From positions 124,001-188,000 of the forward strand of contig JBFWUB010000005.1 of the NCBI GenBank assembly GCA_050247515.1: 64,000 bases of DNA. The letters run 5' to 3'. Made by a program: the position numbers and the translations under genes. Source of the DNA: RAM1 sp050247515. Its GTDB lineage: Bacteria; Pseudomonadota; Gammaproteobacteria; Burkholderiales; Burkholderiaceae_C. Shown here piece by piece: positions 18,467 through 26,254 of the stretch. Position 1 is the stretch's first letter; every line of letters begins with the position of its first letter. The notes beneath the pieces were generated by a model. That model was not told the DNA's origin, made no database searches, and saw nothing but the letters and a program-made list of their open reading frames with translations.

Positions 18467-18940
18467 TTAGAAGCGGAAGTGGCTGAAGGCCTTGTTGGCC
18501 TCGGCCATACGGTGCACTTCGTCGCGCTTCTTCATGGCACCGCCACGGCCTTCCGTGGCTTCCATCAGTTCGTTGGCCAGACGCAGTGCCATCGACTTTT
18601 CGCCGCGCTTGCGGGCCGCTTCCTTGATCCAGCGCATGGACAGAGCCAGGCGGCGGACCGGGCGCACTTCAACGGGCACCTGATAGTTGGCGCCGCCGAC
18701 GCGGCGGGATTTCACTTCAACCATGGGCTTCACGTTGTTGATGGCCATGGTGAAGGCTTCGACCGGGTCCTTGCCCGGGTTTTTCTTCTCGATGAAGTCG
18801 AGGGCACCGTAGATGATGCGCTCGGCAACAGCTTTTTTGCCGCCTTCCATGATCACGTTCATGAACTTGGAGAGCTCGACGTTGCCGAACTTGGGATCCG
18901 GCAGGATTTCACGTTTAGGGACTTCGCGACGACGTGGCAT
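18467..18940 (-). CDS. rpsG: 30S ribosomal protein S7
   Basis: A 157-residue assembly-initiating head protein. MPRRREVPKREILPDPKFGNVELSKFMNVIM and RVGGANYQVPVEVRPVRRLALSMRW are diagnostic. In E. coli S7 regulates the str operon through the rpsL-rpsG spacer; here that spacer is 152 bp (18941-19092) and holds no gene. Confidence 0.98.
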   Translation of the reverse strand: MPRRREVPKREILPDPKFGNVELSKFMNVIMEGGKKAVAERIIYGALDFIEKKNPGKDPVEAFTMAINNVKPMVEVKSRRVGGANYQVPVEVRPVRRLALSMRWIKEAARKRGEKSMALRLANELMEATEGRGGAMKKRDEVHRMAEANKAFSHFRF

Positions 18941-19092
18941 TTTTCACCTCTTTGCTTCAGTTGGCACCGTTTTGCGGATGCCGCGAGAGCCATTCAGGAC
19001 TCCCACTTACTCGACCCAACAGCGGGTCACTACGCCGATACAGACCGCCACAGCCTGACCAGCACCTTGAAACTACGAAAAAACGAAAGCGC

Positions 19093-19470
19093 TTAGGCCT
19101 TCTTCGGGCGCTTGGCACCGTACTTGGAACGCGACTGCTTGCGGTCTTTCACGCCTTGCAGGTCCAGCGAGCCACGAACGATGTGGTAACGCACACCGGG
19201 CAAGTCCTTGACACGACCGCCGCGAACCAGCACCACGCTGTGTTCCTGCAGGTTGTGGCCTTCACCGCCGATGTAGGAAATGACTTCGAAGCCGTTGGTC
19301 AGGCGGACCTTGGCGACCTTGCGAAGGGCCGAGTTCGGCTTCTTCGGCGTCGTGGTGTACACGCGGGTACACACACCGCGACGCTGCGGTGAGTTCTGCA
19401 TCGCAGGGCTTTTGGACTTGGTCTTTTCGACCTCGCGCCCCTGACGCACCAGTTGGTTGATGGTTGGCAT
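19093..19470 (-). CDS. rpsL: 30S ribosomal protein S12
   Basis: A 125-residue decoding-centre protein. MPTINQLVRQGRE, TTPKKPNSALRKVAKVRLTNG and GVRYHIVRGSLD carry the Lys residues (PKKPN, and PGVRYH near Lys of GRVKDLPGV) altered in streptomycin resistance; they look wild type. The start at 19470 is the conserved MPTINQL; the open frame upstream is not coding. First gene of the str operon. Confidence 0.98.
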   Translation of the reverse strand: MPTINQLVRQGREVEKTKSKSPAMQNSPQRRGVCTRVYTTTPKKPNSALRKVAKVRLTNGFEVISYIGGEGHNLQEHSVVLVRGGRVKDLPGVRYHIVRGSLDLQGVKDRKQSRSKYGAKRPKKA

Positions 19471-19516
19471 TGAAAACGTCCCTAAAACGTCAAATGAATC
19501 GTCAAAATTTGAGAAA

Positions 19517-19541
19517 CTTTTCCGCCCCAAAAGCGGAAAAG
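19517..19541 (-). promoter_or_regulatory. 5'-end hairpin of the str operon mRNA
   Basis: CTTTTCCGC and GCGGAAAAG form a perfect 9-bp stem with a 7-nt loop. The stem starts almost exactly at the predicted transcription start (about 19541), so the mRNA would begin with this hairpin, which could protect the 5' end or act in control. Confidence 0.6.
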
Positions 19542-19547
19542 CCTTCC

Positions 19548-19576
19548 AGTATAGCCTTGCGCGGGGAATCCCGCAA
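19548..19576 (-). promoter_or_regulatory. Sigma-70 promoter of the str operon
   Basis: On the minus strand TTGCGG (19571-19576), a 17-bp spacer and TATACT (19548-19553), about 78 bp before the rpsL start codon. It lies in the 142-bp gap after the carboxypeptidase gene, immediately after GC-rich inverted repeats that may end that transcript. Confidence 0.75.
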
Positions 19577-19612
19577 TGCAAGCGATCAAAAGTCAGTGGT
19601 CGCTTGCGTGGA

Positions 19613-20776
19613 TTACTTGATCCAGAGCCGGATGCCGTCCCAGGCACGGCCCAGCAAACCAGCCTGGTCCACGCCTTCCAGGGCCACAAGGGGGATGTCC
19701 AGCACCGGCTGCTCGTTGGCCAGAACCTTCAGCGTGCCCACGGCCTGGCCCCTGGAAAAAGGCGCCACCAGCGGATCGGGACGAACCACCTGGGTCTTCA
19801 GGCGTCCGGCGGTTCCGGACGGCACCGCCACCACGATGGCGCTCGGACGGCCCAGCTTGACGGTGCTGGCGGCGCCTTTCCAGACTGGCGGCATGGCAAC
19901 GGGCTGGTTGGCGTCAAACAGCTTGACCGCCTCAAACGCGGTGTAGCCCCAGTTCAGCAGCTTCTGGGATTCGTTGGCCCGGGCGTTCTCGCTGGCCGTG
20001 CCCAGCACGATGGACAGCAGGCGTCGCCCGCCCGGGGCCAGGTTGGGGTAGTCGCGGCGCGCCGTGGCAATCAGGCAGTAGCCCGCCGCCTCGGTGTGCC
20101 CGGTTTTCAGCCCGTCCACCGAAGGGTCACGGAACAGCAGCAGGTTGCGGTTGGTGTCGTTGGCCGCCGGCGTGCCTTCGTAGCGGTATTTTTTGATCGC
20201 GTAGTAGCTCATGTACTCGGGAAAATCCTGCATGAGCCGCGTCGCCAGGATGGACAGGTCGCGCGCGGTGGTGGTGTGGCCCGCTTCAGTCAGGCCTTCG
20301 GGGTTCCGGTAGCTGGTGGATTTCATTCCCAGCGCCTTGGCCTGCTCATTCATGAGCTGAACGAACCGCTCCACCGTGCCGCCCACGCCCTCGGCCAGCG
20401 CCACGGTCGCGTCGTTGCCCGACTGCACCACCATGCCCTTGATCAGATCGTCCACCGGCACTTTCATCTTCGGGTCGATGAACATGCGCGAACCTGGCAT
20501 GCGCCAGGCGCGCTCGCTCACCGGCAGCGCCTGCTTGAGGTCAATCTTTTTGGCCCTGAGCGCGTCAAACACGAGGTACTGCGTCATCAGCTTGGTCAGC
20601 GACGCCGGTTCCACCGGTGAATCAATGTCCCTGGCCGCCAGCAGCTGGTTGGCTGTCAGGTCCATCAGCAGGTAGCTGCGGGCCGCGATTTCGGGGGGCT
20701 GGGGCGCCTGGGCCAAAGCGGCAGCACATAGCGTTGCCAGGAAGGGCGCGCACAGCGCCTGCAGAAAACGATTCAT
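19613..20776 (-). CDS. D-alanyl-D-alanine carboxypeptidase (PBP5/6 type)
   Basis: A 387-residue class C low-molecular-mass penicillin-binding protein that trims the terminal D-Ala from peptidoglycan stem peptides. A signal peptide ends at ALA-Q (about residue 23). Active-site motifs are SLTK (Ser59, Lys62), SGN (119-121) and KTG (224-226). The C-terminal beta domain is followed by an amphipathic end, LLGRAWDGIRLWIK, the membrane anchor of the DacA/DacC group. Likely housekeeping. Downstream (toward rpsL) GCAAGCGA and TCGCTTGC could pair as its terminator but lack a T-run. Confidence 0.95.
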   Translation of the reverse strand: MNRFLQALCAPFLATLCAAALAQAPQPPEIAARSYLLMDLTANQLLAARDIDSPVEPASLTKLMTQYLVFDALRAKKIDLKQALPVSERAWRMPGSRMFIDPKMKVPVDDLIKGMVVQSGNDATVALAEGVGGTVERFVQLMNEQAKALGMKSTSYRNPEGLTEAGHTTTARDLSILATRLMQDFPEYMSYYAIKKYRYEGTPAANDTNRNLLLFRDPSVDGLKTGHTEAAGYCLIATARRDYPNLAPGGRRLLSIVLGTASENARANESQKLLNWGYTAFEAVKLFDANQPVAMPPVWKGAASTVKLGRPSAIVVAVPSGTAGRLKTQVVRPDPLVAPFSRGQAVGTLKVLANEQPVLDIPLVALEGVDQAGLLGRAWDGIRLWIK

Positions 20777-20786
20777 TCGGGAAGAT

Positions 20787-21416
20787 TCAGGAACAGAGGT
20801 GGCGGACCACCAGATTTTTCAGAAGCGGCAATTGTCCGTGAAAGAAGTGCCCGCCCCCCGGCACAACCGTAACAGGCAGCGACTGCGGGCGCGCCCAGTC
20901 CATGACCGACGCAAGCGCCACGGTGTCGTCCTGCTCGCCGTGGACAACCAGCGCGCGGTCGTGGGCCTCAAGCGGCAGCGGCTGCACGTCAAAGCGCGAC
21001 GCAGCGGTGCCCACCAGCACGATTTTGTCGATGGTGCGTTGCGGCCACAGCTGTGCGATGGCGCTGCACGTGACGTAGGCGCCGAACGAAAACCCGGCCA
21101 GCGCCAGCGGGCCTTGCGGCGCTACGGCCTGCACCACCTGCAGCAGGTCGCCCGCCTCGCCGGCGCCGCCGTCATGCACGCCGGCGCTGGCGCCCACGCC
21201 GCGAAAGTTGAAGCGCACCGCGGTCCATCCGCATTGGGTGAACGCGCGTGCCAGCGTCTGCACCACCTTGTTGTCCATGGTGCCGCCAAACAGGGGGTGG
21301 GGATGGGCGATCACGGCCACGCCCCTGGGTGGCACGTCGCCCGCCGGGTCATCGCGCAAGGCCTGCACGGCACCGGCGCCGCCAGCCAGCGTGAGCTTTT
21401 GCGTCTGCGCGTTCAC
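20787..21416 (-). CDS. Alpha/beta hydrolase
   Basis: A 209-residue small cytoplasmic hydrolase of the type with HPHPLFGGTMDNKVV near the N-terminus, a GFSFG nucleophile elbow, VVHGEQDDTV for the acid and GGGHFFHG for the catalytic His. The catalytic triad is complete. Substrate unknown. It lies in a minus-strand run with the carboxypeptidase (10-bp gap) and the ferredoxin (4-bp gap). Confidence 0.9.
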   Translation of the reverse strand: MNAQTQKLTLAGGAGAVQALRDDPAGDVPPRGVAVIAHPHPLFGGTMDNKVVQTLARAFTQCGWTAVRFNFRGVGASAGVHDGGAGEAGDLLQVVQAVAPQGPLALAGFSFGAYVTCSAIAQLWPQRTIDKIVLVGTAASRFDVQPLPLEAHDRALVVHGEQDDTVALASVMDWARPQSLPVTVVPGGGHFFHGQLPLLKNLVVRHLCS

Positions 21417-21420
21417 GGCG

Positions 21421-21765
21421 TCAGCGGCCCAGATGCGCGGGCGTCACCAGGCGCTCCACGACCTTGCCGTTCTTCAGGTGTGATTCAACGATCTCGTCGA
21501 TGTCGTTGCCGTCCACGTAGGTGTACCAGACCGCTTCGGGGTACACCACGGCCACCGGGCCGCCAGCACAGCGGTCCAGGCAACCGGCCTTGTTCACGCG
21601 CACCTTGCCGGGGCCGGCCAGGCCAGCCGCCTTGACCTGCGCCTTGCAGCGGTCAAACGCCTCCCTGGCGTGGTGGTTGGCGCAGCAATCTTCGCCGTTC
21701 TCGCGCTCGTTCAGGCAAAAGAAGATATGGCGGCCGTAGTAGGACTGGGAATGCGGATCTGTCAT
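21421..21765 (-). CDS. Thioredoxin-like [2Fe-2S] ferredoxin
   Basis: A 114-residue thioredoxin-fold ferredoxin. The N-terminal HIFFCLNERENGEDCC supplies Cys17 and Cys27/28, and AGCLDRCAGGPVAVVYPE supplies Cys62 and Cys66, the pattern of C-x(10)-C plus C-x(3)-C ligands of this family. WYTYVDGNDIDEIVESH is the usual C-terminus. It could be an electron donor, but no reductase is adjacent; the hydrolase follows 4 bp later. Confidence 0.92.
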   Translation of the reverse strand: MTDPHSQSYYGRHIFFCLNERENGEDCCANHHAREAFDRCKAQVKAAGLAGPGKVRVNKAGCLDRCAGGPVAVVYPEAVWYTYVDGNDIDEIVESHLKNGKVVERLVTPAHLGR

Positions 21766-21774
21766 GGCAGGATT

Positions 21775-22878
21775 CTAGTTTTTGGGTTCGCGGCGTGACA
21801 GCCGCAGCAGCACATAGGCCAGCGCGGTGTAAGGCCAGAGCCAGCCCAGCCACTGCGCCAGGCCGTTGAAGCGGATGAAGCGTCCCTGCTCCCAGGTCTG
21901 CAATGTCTGGGTGAAATAGGCGCTGGCCGGCGCCTGGTTCAACAGGCTCAGATGCACTGCCAGCGCCAGCAGCAGCACCGCCGCGCAGCCCCGGCGCGGC
22001 AACGGCAGCGCCATCAGCGCCAGCACCAGGCTGGCCACCAGCCCCGCACGCACCGGCGCGCTCAGCCAGGCCCAGGCATGCACCGGGCCCCAGCTCAAGG
22101 CCGCGGACAGCGCCGTGGCCAGCACGCCGATGGCCAGCGCCGTCAGCATGACCAGCAGCCGACGCCCGGCGGTGCGCACCACGCAGTACGCCAGCAGGCA
22201 GGGGATCAGTGCGCCCAGCATCACGCACAGCAGCTCAACACCGGGCACCAGCGGCTGCAGCTCGATGTCACGCACGGGCATCCATTCCAGGAATGGCGTG
22301 TCTTCCAGCCACTCGGCCAGCGCGGCCTCCAGCCGCTCGAACACCTGCCCCAGCCCAAACGGTACCGACGCAGGAAACAGCAGTGCCGCCGGCCACAGCG
22401 CCAGCAGCACCAGCGCACCACGCGCGTCCTGCACGAACCAGCGATCCCGAAAGCGGCTCCAGCGGTCAATGGCGCCCAGACGCTCCAGCACCCATGCGAT
22501 GGACGCGCCCAGCCATGCGCCCGCCACGTTCAGGGCCAGGTCCACGTTGGACGCCACCCGCACGGGCAGGTAGCTCTGCAGCATTTCCATGCCCAACGAC
22601 AGGCCCAGCGCCGCTCCGGTGGCCAGCAGCACGGCGCGTACCTGGGTACCGCCGCCGCGGCGCATCGCGCTCAGTGCCAGCAGGAAGCCCAACGGGACGT
22701 AGCCCGCCACGTTGGCGGCCACGTCGAAACCGGTCCAGTATTTGGGCAGCGGGCTGGCCAGGAAGGCCCAGGGCGCAATGCCCTGGTCGCGCCAGCCTTC
22801 AAACGGGTACAGGCTGGCATACACCACCAGCACCATGTAGATGAGCGCCAGTGGCCAGGCGGATGTCTTGTGGGGCAC
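21775..22878 (-). CDS. VanZ family membrane protein
   Basis: A 367-residue polytopic membrane protein. The N-terminal half is VanZ-like: LYPFEGWRD, DVAANVAGYVPLGFLLAL, EMLQSYLPVRVASNVDLALNVAGAWLGA. The C-terminal half adds further hydrophobic helices, so the protein is longer than the VanZ core (about 150). The best start is GTG 22878 (VPHKTSAWPLALIYM), 17 bp after the HemJ-like stop; the longer open frame overlaps that gene and is not protein-like. VanZ homologues affect glycopeptide sensitivity, but the general function is unclear. Confidence 0.85.
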   Translation of the reverse strand: MPHKTSAWPLALIYMVLVVYASLYPFEGWRDQGIAPWAFLASPLPKYWTGFDVAANVAGYVPLGFLLALSAMRRGGGTQVRAVLLATGAALGLSLGMEMLQSYLPVRVASNVDLALNVAGAWLGASIAWVLERLGAIDRWSRFRDRWFVQDARGALVLLALWPAALLFPASVPFGLGQVFERLEAALAEWLEDTPFLEWMPVRDIELQPLVPGVELLCVMLGALIPCLLAYCVVRTAGRRLLVMLTALAIGVLATALSAALSWGPVHAWAWLSAPVRAGLVASLVLALMALPLPRRGCAAVLLLALAVHLSLLNQAPASAYFTQTLQTWEQGRFIRFNGLAQWLGWLWPYTALAYVLLRLSRREPKN

Positions 22879-22894
22879 TGCCGCGGCGTCCCGC

Positions 22895-23323
22895 TCAGAA
22901 GGGTTTGACCACCACCAGCACCACCGCCGCCAGCAGCAACAGCACCGGCGCCTCGTTGAACCAGCGGTACCAGCGATGGCCGTGCCGGTTGGTCCCGGCC
23001 ACGAACTTGCGCAGCAGCACGGCACAGGCATGGTGGTAGCCAATGGCAAGCCCCACCACTACCAGCTTCGCATGCATCCAGCCATTGCCCGGGCCGCGCC
23101 CGATGCCGTAGCCCAGCCAGAGCCACAGGCCCAGCGCCAGCGCCGGCACGGCCAGCAAGGTGGTAAAGCGCAGCAGTTTGCGCGCCATGAGCAGCAGCCG
23201 GTCGCGTTCGGCAATGGATTCAGGCGCCACCATGGCCAGGTTCACAAAGATGCGCGGCAGGTAAAACAGGCCGGCAAACCAGCTCGCGACAAAAACAATG
23301 TGAAAGGCTTTGATCCAGAGCAT
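22895..23323 (-). CDS. hemJ: HemJ-like protoporphyrinogen oxidase (CopD-family membrane protein)
   Basis: A 142-residue protein with four membrane helices. It starts MLWIKAFHIVFVASWFAGLFYLPRIFVNL, the conserved N-terminal helix of HemJ (UPF0093) with the essential His; RKLLRFTTLLAVPAL, GWMHAKLVVVGLAIGYHHAC follow. HemJ oxidises protoporphyrinogen IX to protoporphyrin IX in haem synthesis. Context supports this: it is divergent from hemB. It might be labelled only CopD family. A terminator points into its 5' region (23360-23386), so its expression may be attenuated. Confidence 0.85.
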   Translation of the reverse strand: MLWIKAFHIVFVASWFAGLFYLPRIFVNLAMVAPESIAERDRLLLMARKLLRFTTLLAVPALALGLWLWLGYGIGRGPGNGWMHAKLVVVGLAIGYHHACAVLLRKFVAGTNRHGHRWYRWFNEAPVLLLLAAVVLVVVKPF

Positions 23324-23359
23324 GCGCCCGAGTGTAGTGGGGGCATTCCGGTCGGACCC

Positions 23360-23386
23360 AAAAAAAACCCCAGCACAGGGCTGGGG
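23360..23386 (-). terminator. Rho-independent terminator upstream of hemJ
   Basis: On the minus strand CCCCAGC-CCTGT-GCTGGGG is followed directly by eight T. This is a strong terminator, yet no complete gene ends here: hemJ starts 37 bp further on. It would stop minus-strand transcripts coming from the hemB-hemJ gap, either as a hemJ attenuator or as the end of a small RNA. Confidence 0.8.
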
Positions 23387-23465
23387 TGGGAAGCCTTTTT
23401 GCTGTCACACATTAAGGCACCCGCTCAGGGAGGAAAAGCGGGGAGCGGCGAACCGCCCACGGGTA

Positions 23466-23493
23466 ATTTAACAAACCGGCCGGTCGGTTTCAA
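23466..23493 (-). promoter_or_regulatory. Possible minus-strand promoter with operator-like palindrome
   Basis: TTGAAA (23488-23493), a 16-bp spacer and TTAAAT (23466-23471) on the minus strand. The spacer is nearly filled by an interrupted palindrome, AAACCG-N-CCGG-N-CGGTTT (23473-23490), which looks like a TetR-family operator. Transcripts starting near 23459 would meet the terminator at 23386 after about 100 nt. Confidence 0.5.
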
Positions 23494-23628
23494 GGGGGAA
23501 TGCGCCCTTTACCTGTCTGGAGCGTGACAGTTTTGGCAACGACGTACCATCAGACAGAACAGTTCCTGACAGCCGGTGCCGGACACGCCGCGCGGCGCGC
23601 TCCCACCCAATCAGGCACAATTTTCCCC

Positions 23629-24630
23629 ATGAGCCTGCATGCCCCCTACCCCCTTGGCCGCCCCCGGCGGCTGCGCCGCGACGAATTCACCCGCAACCTC
23701 GTGCGCGAGCACGCCTTGACACCACACGACCTGATCTACCCCGTGTTCGTGCTGGACGGCCAGGGCCGGCGCGAAGCCGTGGCCTCCATGCCGGGCGTGG
23801 AGCGCCTGAGCCTGGACCTGCTGCTGCCCGTGGCTCAGGAGTGCGTGGACCTGGGCATCCCGGTGATGGCACTGTTCCCGGTGATCGACCCGGCGCTGAA
23901 AACCCCAGACGGCAAGGAGGCGCTGAACCCCGACGGCCTGGTGCCGCGCGTGGTGCGGGCGCTGAAAAAGGAGTTCCCCGGCCTGGGCGTGATGACCGAC
24001 GTGGCGCTGGACCCTTTCACCAGCCACGGCCAGGACGGGCTGCTGGACGACACGGGCTACATCCTGAATGACGAAACGGTCGAAGTGCTGACCGGCCAGG
24101 CGCTGACGCAGGCGCAAGCGGGCGTGGACATCGTGGCGCCCAGCGACATGATGGACGGCAGGATTGGCGCAATTCGCGAGGCCCTGGAGGCCCGCAAGTT
24201 CATCCACACGCGCATCATGGCCTACAGCGCCAAATACGCCAGCGCCTTCTACGGCCCGTTTCGCGACGCGGTCGGCTCCGCCGGCAACCTGGGCAAGAGC
24301 AACAAGAAGGTCTACCAGATGGACCCGGGCAACACCGACGAAGCCTTGCGCGAAGTGGCCATGGACATCGCCGAAGGCGCGGACATGGTCATGGTCAAGC
24401 CCGGCATGCCCTACCTAGACGTGGTGCGCCGCGTGAAGGACGAGTTCCGCGTGCCGACCTTTGCCTACCAGGTCAGCGGCGAATACGCCATGCTCCAGGC
24501 CGCCGCGCACAACGGCTGGCTGGACCACGACGCCGTCATGCTGGAAAGCCTGCTGGCCTTCAAGCGGGCTGGCGCCGATGGCGTGCTGACCTACTTTGCG
24601 CGGGATGCCGCGCGACTGCTGCGCCGCTGA
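23629..24630 (+). CDS. hemB: Porphobilinogen synthase (ALA dehydratase)
   Basis: A 333-residue enzyme condensing two 5-aminolevulinates to porphobilinogen. Schiff-base lysines lie in MAYSAKYASAFYGPFRDA and MVMVKPGMPYLDVV. The metal segment reads DVALDPFTSHGQDG, with Asp instead of the Cys cluster, so this is a zinc-independent, Mg-type enzyme. Start 23629 (MSLHAPYPLGRPRRLRRDEF) is chosen by family alignment; the longer open frame includes non-coding leader. Divergent from hemJ, another haem gene. Confidence 0.96.
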   Translation: MSLHAPYPLGRPRRLRRDEFTRNLVREHALTPHDLIYPVFVLDGQGRREAVASMPGVERLSLDLLLPVAQECVDLGIPVMALFPVIDPALKTPDGKEALNPDGLVPRVVRALKKEFPGLGVMTDVALDPFTSHGQDGLLDDTGYILNDETVEVLTGQALTQAQAGVDIVAPSDMMDGRIGAIREALEARKFIHTRIMAYSAKYASAFYGPFRDAVGSAGNLGKSNKKVYQMDPGNTDEALREVAMDIAEGADMVMVKPGMPYLDVVRRVKDEFRVPTFAYQVSGEYAMLQAAAHNGWLDHDAVMLESLLAFKRAGADGVLTYFARDAARLLRR

Positions 24631-24631
24631 C

Positions 24632-25786
24632 GTGCAGATCGTCGAATTCACCGCCGACAGCCTGCGTTTCGCCGACGCGGTGCCGCTGAGGGCGCCGCCG
24701 GACGGTTTTGTGTGGATCTTCCTGGACCGTGAAGAGTTTGAATCATCCCTGCCCCAGTTGCAGCAGGCCGCCCAGCAGCTGGGCGGCTCGGCCCTGCTGG
24801 ACCTGCATTGCCAGGACCTGGGCAACGCCGCCCACCCCTCGCACTACGACTACACCTCGGTCTACGATCTGGTGATCTTCCGCCGGCTGGCCACCCAGCT
24901 GGAAACCCGGGCCGAGACCGAGCACGAAGCGGCCATCGCCGCGTACCACGGCCAGGGCGGCGCGCCGCGCAAGCGCATCGAAGGCCCGGCCGCGTTCAGC
25001 CGCATCAGCTCCCGCGCGGTCGGCTTTGTGGTGTTTGACCACCTGCTGGTCAGCGTGCACCCGCGCGGCTGCTACACGGCGCGCAGCTTCCTGGAGCGCT
25101 TTTTGTCGGACGCCAAGTTCAGCGTGGACGCCACGTCGGCGCGCAGCCGTCTGCCCAGCAGCCCGGCCGACCTGGTGCTGCGCATGGTCAACGTGATGGT
25201 GGACAGCTACCTGGACCTGCGCCGCGAGCTGACCCAGCAGCTGGAACACTGGCAGGCCGAGCTGCTCAAGCCCAATGCGCGCTTTTCCAACTGGAATTCG
25301 ATCATGTCCGCGCGCAGCCAGCTGCATGTGCTGGAAGACCTGTGCGACGAACAGCATGACGCCATGCAGGAATGGCTGGACAGCCTGCGCGAGCAGCCTC
25401 TGACGTCATTCGCGGCGGACCCGCGCCTGGCACGGGCCCAGCAGGACCAGCTGGTTGCACGCGCGCGCGACGTCATCGAGCACATCCAGCGCGTGGTTCA
25501 CCACGCGCGGCGGCTGGAACAGTCGGCGGAAACGGTGGTGCAGATCCACTTCAGCGCGCAGAGCAACCGCACCAACGACATCATGCGCACGCTCACCGCG
25601 CTCACGGCCATCTTCCTGCCGCTGAACCTGATTGCGGGTATCTTCGGAATGAACTTCGAGTTCATTCCGCTGATCCACCGCCAGGACGGCTTCTGGTGGG
25701 CCATGGCGTCGATGGCGCTGGTCAGCGCCGCGCTGGTGGTCGTGTTCTGGCGCAAACGCTACCTGGCACGCACCAGCAAACGCTGA
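24632..25786 (+). CDS. CorA family divalent-cation transporter
   Basis: A 384-residue transporter with a large cytoplasmic N-terminal domain and two C-terminal membrane helices; the signature GIFGMNFEF ends the first helix, and the C-terminus is basic (RKRYLARTSKR). GTG 24632, one base after the hemB stop, is preferred; a start at 24596 would overlap hemB by 35 bp. CorA homologues carry Mg, Co, Ni or, in the ZntB branch, Zn. Tight spacing implies co-transcription with hemB, which is Mg-dependent, but a functional link is inference. Confidence 0.9.
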   Translation: MQIVEFTADSLRFADAVPLRAPPDGFVWIFLDREEFESSLPQLQQAAQQLGGSALLDLHCQDLGNAAHPSHYDYTSVYDLVIFRRLATQLETRAETEHEAAIAAYHGQGGAPRKRIEGPAAFSRISSRAVGFVVFDHLLVSVHPRGCYTARSFLERFLSDAKFSVDATSARSRLPSSPADLVLRMVNVMVDSYLDLRRELTQQLEHWQAELLKPNARFSNWNSIMSARSQLHVLEDLCDEQHDAMQEWLDSLREQPLTSFAADPRLARAQQDQLVARARDVIEHIQRVVHHARRLEQSAETVVQIHFSAQSNRTNDIMRTLTALTAIFLPLNLIAGIFGMNFEFIPLIHRQDGFWWAMASMALVSAALVVVFWRKRYLARTSKR

Positions 25787-25807
25787 GGCGCCAGGCAGGC
25801 CGCGCAC

Positions 25808-26107
25808 TTACAGCACGTAGGTTTCGCCGTGGGAGATCTGGCCCAGGCGCAGCGCTTCTACAGCCTGCGCGCGCACCGTGGCGCGGTCGGTGGCGGAGTT
25901 CACCGGCGCGGCCACGCGCGAGCCGGCGGGTTCGGTGCTGCGGTTTTGCGACACGGCCGCGGCTTCCGCCTTGACTTCAGCGCGCGTGCGGCTGCCGTCG
26001 AACTGCACGGCGAACTGGGAGGCGTCAGCCTCGTCGGCATGGGCCACGGAGCCCAGCGCGGCAACAGCGGACAGGGCGGCAACGGCGAGGAATCTGGATG
26101 CGTTCAT
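25808..26107 (-). CDS. DUF4148 family periplasmic protein
   Basis: A 99-residue exported protein. MNASRFLAVAALSAVAALGSVAHA is a signal peptide. The mature part has SRTRAEVKAEAAAV and the C-terminal RATVRAQAVEALRLGQISHGETYVL, both typical of DUF4148, a family of unknown function found mainly in Burkholderiales in many copies. The upstream gap to the divergent LysR gene (147 bp) contains the palindrome AGACCA-TC-TGGTCT at 26139-26152. Confidence 0.92.
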   Translation of the reverse strand: MNASRFLAVAALSAVAALGSVAHADEADASQFAVQFDGSRTRAEVKAEAAAVSQNRSTEPAGSRVAAPVNSATDRATVRAQAVEALRLGQISHGETYVL

Positions 26108-26138
26108 GATGGTTCTCTTTCAGAAGTTAAAACAGGCC

Positions 26139-26152
26139 AGACCATCTGGTCT
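26139..26152. promoter_or_regulatory. 14-bp palindrome between divergent genes
   Basis: AGACCA-TC-TGGTCT lies in the gap between the DUF4148 gene and a LysR regulator gene. Its position suits an operator; the binding protein is unknown. Confidence 0.35.
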
Positions 26153-26254
26153 TTCAGGTTTGCAGACACTGCTCTCCTGTGAGAAGCAGATGCGCATCAA
26201 GTTGCCGCTTTAAACAGCCCCAGAACGAACCAGTGCGTTTCGCCGCCGGAAACA

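Noticed and set aside
23400..23540. 6S or 4.5S RNA in the hemJ-hemB gap
   Set aside because: Neither the 4.5S GGAAGG core nor a 6S-type long bulged rod is visible.
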